DNA of 64,000 bases, taken from positions 111,001-175,000 of the forward strand of contig JACATO010000647.1 of the NCBI GenBank assembly GCA_018389105.1, given 5' to 3'. Shown here piece by piece: positions 35,011 through 46,787 of this stretch. The stretch comes from Nautilus pompilius (Eukaryota; Mollusca; Cephalopoda; Nautilida; Nautilidae). The notes beneath the pieces were generated by a model that was not told where the DNA came from, searched no databases, and was given only the letters and a program-made list of their open reading frames with translations. The position numbers were made by a program, and so were the translations under genes. Every line of letters starts with the position of its first letter. Position 1 is the stretch's first letter.

Positions 35011-38000
35011 CTCTCTCACACACACACACTCCCTGCAGCCACCGTACAGTCTATTGTTGTATTTTCTTAAAATTTTTAAACAAAAATTGCTTTCATTGTT
35101 TGATAATCGGATAATATCATGGTAACTTACTTCCCTACACCAGATATCAGGAGAAGACTCCTACCTTCAGCAACCATAGCCCCCTCCCCTCTGCACTAGT
35201 GATTGGACTACTGATCATGACATGTTTGCTACCTGAATATGATTAACTATTCGATTTTAATTTCCATTCCACCATGGAGAACTCTAGTATCGAAAACACC
35301 GATGCTTGCGAGTATTAGAGACCACGTTACACTCAGTGAAGGCGTAAGTAAGCAGGGTTTTTCTATAACTCTTAGCTAACAAGATACATTTCTAGCAATG
35401 GTCAGTATTCAAAAGAAATTTCCCCCAGTCCATATAACAACCAGTCTTGACCATTACTATTCGTTGGCATCATTCCATTGTTTGTTTGTTTTTTTTAAAA
35501 GATAAATAAACACACTAATATTATTAAACTTTTGTTTTCTTTCTGTTTTGGTGAATGACGATATAACCCGCAAGATGCTGAATAGCAAAAACGCTTTTAT
35601 AAGGGTAATTTCTCAGCGCGTGTTATCCACTGTGGGAGACTTTGTTCGGGGTTAACGGCCGTCCCACTCTGCGCTCTTCAGTCTTGAACAAACGACAATA
35701 CATTTTCGGAGGGGGGGGGGGAGCCCAGTCGAAAATTCCGGAAATGCCCTGATTTTCTTCCAGTTATATTTTAATGGAAATCGTTCGCGTTTCTCGTTCG
35801 AAATCGCGGTCTACTTCGCAATTGTACCATCGCCGTATCGACCAATAGGGGATTCGTAATTTAAATATTTGCTGCGCGGCATCAGATGCCATCAGCAAAA
35901 TCCGACGATGAGGTTGGGAAGGGGGTGGAGGCCTCTCTACCAAACACGGAAACAAACGGCGTCGATACTCATTTGTAGCCATCGGGAAAGTGAAAGTGAT
36001 GCGCTTCAACACCACCCCGCCGCGCCCCCCAGCGGAAATGTCTGGCTACAAGGGCGGGGTATTACGCACAGGCCCCTGACAGCGTCCAAACTTACTAACA
36101 ACAGTGAGATTGCACCAAGAACAAACAAGCGCTTGCTGGTGGAATCTATCCACCCCACCCCACCCCACCCATGGTTCCAGTCGGACTGGACGTTCTCTTT
36201 AACTCCTGGCCAACCGAATAAACGTTCCGACCGCAGCCGCTCAGGAGGGACCGATGTTTTGGCGCCAAATTATTTCTCGTCGATTTTCGTAACTTCTCGC
36301 GTCCCCTTCCCGCCAAACAATAAAGGAAATACAAGCTCAATATTTCGATTCGGAACGAGAGAATTTCTCCCTTGGTCTCATTCGTTAGGCCATAATTACA
36401 AGCGGTGAAGACAACTAACGAGCTTCGTGGTTGTAACGACCCGCCAACATGGGCATTAATGCAGACGACATTTTGATAAAGATGGCCGACCCGCCGTAAA
36501 TGGCGCATTTCTTGTCTACATTTCGAATTGTTGTTTGTTTGTTTGTTTTTGCCTGCTATCTCAGAGAGACGGATATAAAGAATTATTCGAGTGGAAGATG
36601 AAGCAGACAATTTAGCTGACTGAAAGTGGGACCACATTGGAAACGGATAAACTCGATATTTCACGGAAGTGGTTCAGGGAAATAGTTTCGGTTTATTGCT
36701 CTCAAACGAAGATTCCGAAGGAAAATTTCGAAAGTCAGTAACGAGGTCGTAACTTACTTGAATTCGATCCTCGACTTCAACCCACTGAGCCCAAAGAATG
36801 GTACAACGTAGGTGACGACCCAAGCGTCGACCATTTTATCGCACTTGAATCTCGGTCGAAGCCACTCTCCGTCGCTGTAACTGGGAGCCTTGTATGTCAG
36901 GGGGTAGTACTCGAACCGGATGGAACTGCTCCCGTTGTGGTCCGACCGCATCAGGGGTTTTGCGGTAAACTTTTTCAGATGGTAGTAATTCGTGGCCCAC
37001 CTGGTTTTCATATCCCTGAACCATCGCTCGTCCACGTAGCTCTGCTTGAAGCCCGCATAATCGATCGCCTTGAATTCGTCCAGCCCTTCATTGTCGACGC
37101 CGTACCGCCAGGCAAAGGGGCCGAAATACTCGCGGGTGATGCCGTTCACGAACCGGGGGTCCACGTTATCGATGGGCGGGGACATTCTAAAACGATACCG
37201 GTCGAAGAAAACGCCACTGCCCCGTATCTTGAAGTCGCTCATCACGTTCGCAATCACCTCGCCAAATATCTGCGTCTCGTTCAAGCGCCGGTCGCCTTTG
37301 AGGACCCCGAACGTCTCGTACTCGTCGACGTTTTGCAGGAAGTCGCTCAGGAAGTGCGCAAGACGCAGAGCTGTTCTGCCCTGGGCTTCGAACTCCTTCT
37401 CCACCCCGAATCCCGCGTCGCCCGGAAGCGAGAGCTCGTACAGTTTCCTAGCCCCGCAGTTGCTTGGAGTCGTGCTGCTCTTCCGCTCCAAGAGATTCTT
37501 CATTCTTAACCGGGCCTCGTAGTCGAACAGGTCCCGCTTCTTCCTGGACTTGGCCGCCCTCTTCTTGGGAACGAACCGTTTTTTCCTGGACAGAACCTCC
37601 TTAATCTTTTTGGACGGCGCGAACCTGGGAACGAACCGCCTCTTGCGCGACACCTTCGGGGCGGCCGGATGCAGCGGGATCGGGAGTCGAACGCTTTCGT
37701 GCGACTCTGGAAACAGGGTACGGAGAAAGCGTTCCTTCGGCGTGTCGTACGACTCCATCGCCAGCCTCTTCTTTCTTTTCTGTACCCAGGTCGGCATTTC
37801 TTTCGGAATCACTTGCATAACTGAAAAAAAAAGAAGAATATGAAGGAAAAAAGGGGGCCCACCAAGCACTCCTCTGACGAATTTTGAAAACAACAACAAC
37901 ACCACCAACAAAATATGTCTTAGAATGAAGCTTTCGTCACACTATCCGCTGCATGAAATTTGGTCAACCACATTCCGAAGCAATTAAAAGAATTAGAAAT

Positions 38001-39323
38001 GTTCTTTATCCACTCATCGGAACACATCACAGTCCCCGTCCAGCGCTCGGATATAACGTGACGTAATCAATGAAACCGCTTCGAAATCCACTCGGCCGTG
38101 ACAGGGTTTCCAGCGTGTAATCACGGAGAATACCAGGAATACCCGAGAATCGTTGCCAGATAGAATGAAGCCGACTTGCAACATCATTTCATGTTATTAG
38201 ATCGAATGGAAAAGAGAAATTAGTCAAAGTAGTCTACACTCCAAGGACTTGACTTCTCAGTGCGGTTTTACTTTTGATGGGTCGGATTCTGCCATGCAAG
38301 CAACGTTATTCTAAAACACGAAGGTCCCGTCATACATTATTCTTGTAGCTGCAAAATGCCGACAGAGGACGTTCTCAGCAATTCTTTCAATTAGTGAGAA
38401 TTAGGTGCGTTGCTATGAATTATGTTAACAAACTGTTTCATGCTTCTCTTTTGTATGTTTTTGCCAGTACTTTCAATTCGTAGTGTTAGTTTTAAACATG
38501 ATATACAGGAGACAGGAGGGGCCAGTTTTTACGGCGCCAGAAATTCCTAATTAAACGTATAGATGAAGCTCTAGTCGATGTCATATAGATGAAGCTATAA
38601 CTGACGTCATATAGATGAAGCTATAACTGACGTCATATAGATGAAGCTATAACTGACGTCATATAGATGAAGCTATAACTGACGTCATATAGATGAGGCG
38701 ATAAACAAACGTCGTATAGATGAAGCTCTAGTCGATGTCATATAGATGAAGCTATAACTGGCGTCATATAGATGAAGCTATAACTGACGTCATATAGATG
38801 AGGCGATAAACAAACGTCGTATACTGTGATGTCGTGATCGAAGGCCACAGCATATGAAGTTGATTATAGCTCATCTAGACATATGGCCGGCCATTTAACG
38901 TTACCTCCAATTTATTATTTAAGTATACTTTTAGTTAGATATACAAACGGTTGCATGATTCAAATATTGTGCGTGCGTTAGACGCTTGTCGTAGCATCGT
39001 AGAAGTGATCGCAATGAGAGATGGGTGAAGAATAATAAAGACGAAGAACTTACAGTCAACAGGGTAACAATCGAAACTGTTTCTGTACTCATCTTCAGTG
39101 GCTTGCTCAATTTCGACACCGAGAAAGGGGCCGTCATGGTACCACGGGAACCTAAACCCTGGCTTGCAAGTACACTGATAGCCCCCTCTTCTGAACCCCC
39201 AACCATGCAACGGTTCACACTAGAGGGCAGCGCAAAAGCAAAAAAACAAAAAAACAACAGAAATAATATTATAAGAAAATTAGTGATTCCATCAATATTA
39301 CAGAGGTTCTGCAAAAATCAGCA

Positions 39324-39360
<37 letters not shown>

Positions 39361-42030
39361 AGAGTCGTGTATATAAAGTATACTCTATTGTCATCTCGCC
39401 TAGCTACATAATTCCCTCTTATTTTCACCATAGGTATTGCATAGAGGTTTGACTTATGTTTACGGCCAGCGATTTGAGCGCGAGATTTGTTGAAAGCTAG
39501 AATTCTGTTCGAAATACTCAGCATTTTGCCCACCTGTCTATAGAGCTACCGTTTATTGTCAGTTTCTGCTAATGAACATAAAAATCCGTCTACGAAATCT
39601 CGCGGGTGTCGCTAGTACCGCATTTTCTCAGGATTTCTCTGGCTTTTCCCATCGCCCGAAGAAGCCGCCGATAGAAAACGGTGAAGGCCATAGAAGATAG
39701 TAACATTCCAATCCCGGCTCTCCTGTTAAGTACTCCCGGTAAGACTAAGATGTAGAAGGAGGATGGTGGTTGCGTGACCACGCAGCAGTTTACTGCCACT
39801 CACCAGGGTGGATGGTTTGCATCTTGCAATGTTGCCAAGAAAATTCGGGCCCGGATTGCCATCACTCTCAGGGCACGGGTTGAAGTCGATTCGCTCAAAT
39901 TCCAGGTCCATTGAAACCACAGCAACAAACCTGAAGTTAAATAATAGAAGTCACCGTCACTTGGGAAGATAGGAAGAAAGAAGACCGTCTAAAGTTTAAC
40001 TTTCCCAGTGATTAAAAAAAATAAGAAAAATGTATATATATATAGTTTTATAAGGTTCTTTTTGTAACTTTAAAGGAAAATAAGAAAGGGGAAAAAAAAA
40101 TTAACAAAAGTCAAAAAATTATAAACAAATAATGAATTATGGAGTAGGAAGTTCTTCAAGATATTCCTATTATTAAATAAATGAGACGGGGTCACTTAAT
40201 ACTTAACCTTTTTATTGTTAAGAATTCATGGTACTGACCATTAACAGAATTGATGGATCTGAAGTACCCATCAAAGCCTTTTTTTTCCCTCCAGCGCACG
40301 AAGTAAAGACAACAGAAAGTGTTAGCCACGTGATTGACGAAGCCGGAAATATTTCCCAGAATGTTTCCCAAGGCACCCATAAAAATGTTTGTGTGCAATC
40401 TTATTCTCCCTTATTCTCTCAGCGCGTATTGGAAAACCCATAAGAAAGAAACAGACAAGCAAAGCAGTGAAAATCCTTAAAAGTTTCTTTTATCATTATT
40501 TTGACATTACCACACTTCTTATTTTCTTTTTAAGTGTTCCCGACGGGGCCGCGTACGCAATTGAAAAAAGATAAAATTTAGAGAAGGAATAAAGCAAAAT
40601 CCCTGCAACTTCGGTTCACACCGAATTCGCCATCGTAAGAGAACTCGGTTCAGTCTTTCTCGGCGAGCGCTTTGATGCTATTCAAGGTCAAATCTGTTGT
40701 TATTAATCCCGCTTATCTTCGGAGGAGGAGAATGGCGTTTATACGTTTGGACCACCATATCTAAAACCGAGTTCCTTCGACGCCTGTTACCGGTGTCGAC
40801 CCGTAAACGGTGCGGCCTTTTCTCAGACTGTATGCTGTCGTACTTAAGCACTACACTTTCAAATGGTCTTCCGTAAAATCAGGCTTATCGCAGACTCTTT
40901 TTTTTTTTTTTTTTTCGCATTTGGAACCCCCCCCCCTTGCGAACCAGCGTGTACCCCTTGTACAGCCGTTACGTCGAGATGTTAACATCGATGAAATTTA
41001 AATAGGAGATGCGAACACGCGTTTCGTTTCGTTTCGTTTCGTTCCGGCTTCTTGGTGCACAGCAGCACCAGCACGAGCTCGGGAAACCGAACAGCGCATG
41101 TCTGGCAAGGATGGCGTTAGCGACTGGCTTAATGATGTCGGCCCCGAGACGGGCTTGAATAAGAAATGTAAATTTGGTGAATTTCCTGCGGTACTACGTT
41201 TTCTCAGGCATAAAGTTTACGAGGACCTATCATCCAGGCACCCAACTGTTGCAAACGTTTTGGAAATGAAGTCCTTAGGTCAATAAATATGCATAAAATT
41301 ATATATTTCATTAATAATTAGTTTTGACGCTACTTTTAATAGAATTATCGAGGTTTGATATCTTACTCGATTGTGCTGCATTTATTAACTTAGAAAAAAA
41401 AAATTCGCCAAAGGAGGTAAATTTTTTTCAAAATATGCTCCTAATATTACTACCTCCCATTAATAGTTGGGGACGAGTCTTGTTGGACCAAAGGGCGATA
41501 ACTTAAACAGGGTAATTATCATAAGTCTCGCCGATATGTTCCGACGTTACTTTATGCTGACTTTTTTCCGAGAGAAAGAGAACATGCTGGAATTCTGCGA
41601 AATTATTATGCTTTAAAGGTGTTTCGGCCCCTCTATTCTCGGTAAACAAAGCTGCCAAAGCGGTTCCACCTTTTTTTTTTATTATTATTAAATATCATCT
41701 AAACAAATATTGGAATTCGGGTCGGCAATTAAAATCAACGGGTCCCTCTGCCTGTCCAATAGCGGAGATAGTCCGGAATCGAAGGGATTTCCGTTCTTTT
41801 GAAGAACGACGCCTGATATTAAGGAACCGTGTGTCCAAGAAAAGAAAAAAATAACGGGGGGTAGGGAATGCAATGGCCCCGAGAGAAACAGGGAGCCTTT
41901 GCCAATGGCAAATGTTATTTGTTCTTAAAGTTTAGTCTGCTGATCTAAATTTCCGCGACGTAGAAATTGTTTGTTTGATGTCATTTCCAAATCAACACAG
42001 GTAGGGCAGATAAAAAAACTAAAACACCGC

Positions 42031-42075
<45 letters not shown>

Positions 42076-42367
42076 ATATATGTTTCTATTATGCATGAGA
42101 TTATTCTTTAAAACAATAATGAAGTCATGCCTTCCCTGTAAACCAGAAATATTAATAGTAGGGTCTTAATGATGCAGCAACAATACTTCATCAAAGCAAG
42201 GGCAAATTAAACAAATTTCCCTTTGCGTTCAACTGGCAATGTCACCCCAAATGGGAATTCGTCTCATTTGAAATCCCTGCATCAAAAAGCCTATGTTAGG
42301 ATCACCTGCGAAAGCTATCGCTCTATGTCTACAAATCTCATCATCTCTGCGAAAGCTCTCTCTTTCG

Positions 42368-42466
<99 letters not shown>

Positions 42467-43678
42467 CCTGCAATATAATCTGTTATTTAGGTGTGAGACC
42501 TAAAATCTAAGAAAACTAAGAAAGAATATTTAGATATGAGGATAAGTTTTGAAAATGATTTATGCAGTTAAGAGACGATGATCTGATTTCATGAGTGACC
42601 TTAGTTTTTGGAGATCGTCAAGAAATTTAAAAGAAAGGATGGATAAAGTTTGGAAGAGCCAGAGAACACGAGGAAGCAGAAAGGGAAATAAAATATAAAT
42701 TAACTGAAGATTTCCTTTGATATTAACGTACATCCTTTTAGTGACTTATAAAGGTGCGGTCGAGAATAGTACCAGAAATAGTGGTTCGTAGAGATAATGC
42801 TGAAAGAGCCCAACTTTCAAAGTGACAGTCATTCGTCTAACTTCCATCATGGGAGCAGCAAGTTATCGCAATGGGGTGGAAAGGTAAATTTTAAAAATGA
42901 AAACTTTCTAAAAATAGCAACAATGGGTGCAGGACCATACTTTAGAAGCAGCTGTCATTGATCCTTTACTTCCATGATAACAACGATTGAGAGCTGGGTG
43001 AGAGAAACAATGGCAACAGTTTTTACTGTTAACTAAAACTTTCTATGTCTAGACAAAGAATAACAACGATCATCTGCTGGGTGAAGGAAAGAAAGCAAAC
43101 GTTTTTACTGTTAACGAAAATCTAGTCAAAGAACAACAATGATATGCTGCTCTGCTGGGTGATTTAATTCAAGCAGAGACAGCGCGGAAAGGAAGAGAAA
43201 ACCGAAGTCTTTCATTACTAATATAGCAGAATTCCAGACCTTTCGTAAATACCAAGGTACGAAACTCCATGAAAATCTATATTACGACTACCGCTTTAGA
43301 AATACAAATCGCTGTTACAAAAATCATTTTCCCTCACCATAATACTGACATTTAAACTATATCAAATAATGGACACAGAACTACACAGCTGCAAGATGGG
43401 TTTTAAGCTATATTGTTGTTCAGGAAACAGAGGTCACTTCATTTTTTGCAAGACATTATTAAAGCTTGTGAAGTTCTTGCTTCTCTCTCACACAGATTCC
43501 AACCGTTTCTTTTCCCGCATAATCAAATCTATAGAAAGGTTCACTGATTTAGATTTGTGGTTTGCTTTTTTTTCCAATGCTTAAGCGAAACTACATTTGA
43601 TTCCGATACCCGTTATATTTTTTCCCGTTCTCTCTACTTAATGGACTACAGAAGATCTTTGTAATGGAGGCTCTCTGT

Positions 43679-43722
<44 letters not shown>

Positions 43723-46700
43723 ATTTGAGTCTTAAAAAACAAATGCATACGGAAAAAAGCACTTTTTCACAAAATAAGAAGAGTTCAGAATCATAAAAGC
43801 AATAATAGAAAAATCGCTTAACCCTTTGAGCACTGTGTTTGTTTGTTTGTGCGTTTCTTTTAGTAAGAGAGCTTTGGAAAAGAAATAATCATAGTTCATT
43901 TTAATTAAGACATTTGGATTTTCCTTCAGCCCACGAAACCTTGGAAACGTGTATTTACGGAAGATCACTCTGTCGGGATGAATTCCCACGTTCAGGGTTA
44001 AACTATATTTCGAAGACCTTTAGAGATAAATATGCCATTTAAAGATAATAGAATACTAGAAACTAAACAATTAACTAAAAAAAGACATTAATAACAAGAC
44101 TAAAATTATATTTTTGAAAGGCTTATTGAAATATCTAGATTTAATGAAAAAAAAAAAATAGATTTCAAACTTTTAAAATGCTGACCAATATGTTGTTAAT
44201 AAATGGATGCAAAAATATTTAAAGGTACATCAATTCAGCAAAATTTCTAATTTTTAAATCGGTTTCGACGCTTAAAAAAAACACATAGCCATTTGATAAT
44301 TTATGATTTGCACGAAGCAATCAATCGAACACTGTCAAGGCTATATTTCTTCTTCTTCTTCTGCGATCACTCATTTTATAAGAGTGGGATGCGTTGCACC
44401 GTCGTTATGCGCTCTCTGGCCCAGTGCATCGTCTTCAGCAATATAGCTATACTTAGTCCATCTTGAATTTTTCAGTTTATCTGAACTTAGAACGAACGCC
44501 TAGCAAAACTATGCACAACTATGACGTGTTTTTTTATATTTAGTCTCTCTGGCAAGAGATCTTTGCCGTCGACATTTTAAAAAAGTATTAACCAAAGGTC
44601 TGTTACTGAAATTTATTTAAAATTAGTGATATAGTTTCGCTTTTACCACATAGGGAGGTTCAGTTAAGAGTAAATTAGGGTTCTATTAAAAGATCTCGAT
44701 GATTTCGTTGTTACTTTAAATTTGCCGAAAGACAAAGCGTGAGAAGAATAGGTCAGTGTAGAAGAGAAGTAAAGAGCAAAATAAAGAACAAAAACAGGTA
44801 ACAGCACACCTTTAATTAATAGACGTTGTTTTGGCAACGCCAGAACGTGCCCGACGACAATAGCCATCTCTCTCTGACGAGCCAACATCTCGTCCTTCAT
44901 AATGTTATTATCTAGATGTATTGCTACAGATATAATACTTTCTAAGCAAAGAGAAGGTTGGGGGGGGACTTTTATCATGAAAAGGGAAGGGTTTGCTCTT
45001 ATTGAGCAAATGGAGTCGCTGAGATGTCACTCGTGAGATGTATGGAGAGTGTCGGTGATAGAAAGGAGGATTTCCACGCTTAAAGACCCGAACCTGCCCG
45101 TGTACCGGTTTATTTTAAATCAAGAGGAGAGAGAGAGAGAGAACCTGAGCTAAAACCAATCGCCGCTTAATTAAAGAGCGCATATCCAGGCTATGAAGCC
45201 TCTAACCCTGGACCCAACGCCAGGTCTAAGCTCAGTCGGTCGCTTAGCTACTTAACAAAACAAAAAAAAAAACGGGTAAAATGACAAACTGATGTAATAC
45301 TGGAGCTAAGCGTTCAGTAAAATTATTTTCCATATTTTTTTTTGATAGGTAGAATCTCTTGTGTGATAGCGGAAATGCGCCGCCGTTCAACTGGGACACA
45401 CACCCCACACGCGCGCGCGCGCGAGCGACCGGTCTTCGAGCACTAGAATTTTTTTTTTTTTTTTCAGTTTCACGTACTTTCACTTTCGATTTCGATTCTT
45501 CTTTCTGGGGACCCGCCCAAGAGGCGGTTGGAAGGATGGAAGCGGTGGGGGGGGGGTCTGGGCTCGTGTAAACCCTTCGAGTAAAGGGGGTAATAATAAT
45601 CCGTAGACGAAAACAAATAAATTATTTATATTTACAAACTCAAATCTTTATAATGGAAAATCTTGTTTGTATGTTATATTTCTGTTTAATGCTGCCTTAT
45701 TATCCTTAATCTACTACATATAATTTAAAACAGTAGAAGAATTAATAAACAAGTAACCTTACCAGAATTATGCTGTTGTTCCTTGCTTAGAGGGGAATTT
45801 TTTTTTAAAAAAAAGAAAAAAAAATTTACTATCTGCTTTGTAACTGTGCGTAATGGCTGCTTCGTCTGTTCTACCACAGAGCCGACACCTCCAACTTCCA
45901 AACAATTGTTGCTCGTGTCTTACTCACCCAGGCGCCTTACTCACTTCATCGTATGCGTCAAGCTTAATCAATAGCTACGATACTGGCTACACACGTCTCC
46001 GATCCGTTCATCATCTATCGATTACCGATTAAAATAAATGAAATATCCGCTAAATACGACAACATTTTTTTTAGCAGATAACTTTAGGAAAACAATAAAT
46101 ATAATATTATCGAGCAAACAAGCGATATATACAGCACACACCACACACATGAAAAAAAAGAGACAGATAGAAAATCAGACAGACAGACAGAGAGAGAGAG
46201 AAAAAGAGAGAGGGGGAGGAGAGAGGGAGAGATGGAGAGAGAGAGAGAGAGAGATAGAGAGATATATGACGTCAGTATACAAAGAGGGATGATGTCAGCA
46301 CAGAGAGAGAGAAATGGAGAGATATATGACGTCAGTACAGAGAGAGATATGACGTCAGTACAGAGAGAGAAATGGAGAGATATATGACGTCAGTACAGAG
46401 AGATATATGACGTCAGTATACAGAGATATATGACGTCAGCACAGAGAGAGAATGGAGAGATATATGACGTCAGTACAGAGAGATATATGACGTCAGTATA
46501 CAGAGAGATATATGACGTCAGCACAGAGAGATATATATGACGTCAGTACAGAGAGATATATGACGTCAGTATACAGAGAGATATATGATGTCAGTATACA
46601 GAGAGAGATATATGACGTCAGCACAGAGAGAATGTAGATATATGACGTCAGTACAGAGAGATATATGACGTCAGCACAGAGAGAGAAATGGAGAGATATA

Positions 46701-46744
46701 TGACGTCAGCACAGAGAGAGAGATGGAGAGAGATATGACGTTAG

Positions 46745-46787
<43 letters not shown>

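Noticed and set aside
35869-36664. Frames of 179 codons (plus) and 172 codons (minus) in intron 4
   Set aside because: No recognisable domain, no supporting splice sites, and composition explained by the CpG-bearing patch.
36937-37843. Plus-strand frames of 97-190 codons opposite Cache gene exon 4
   Set aside because: Shadow frames of a GC-rich exon; the minus strand has the recognisable domain.
36754-37911. Treating exon 4 as the first exon of a separate gene starting at an upstream Met (frame start 37911)
   Set aside because: A strong acceptor lies at 37821, the sequence above it is low-complexity without a convincing signal peptide, and the phase fits the end of exon 3 exactly. The two-gene model stays possible but is less likely.
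40192-40398. A minus-strand 68-codon frame between exons 1 and 2 as a possible extra exon
   Set aside because: Its sequence does not fit the family at that place, and exons 1 and 2 already join in phase with the conserved strand intact.
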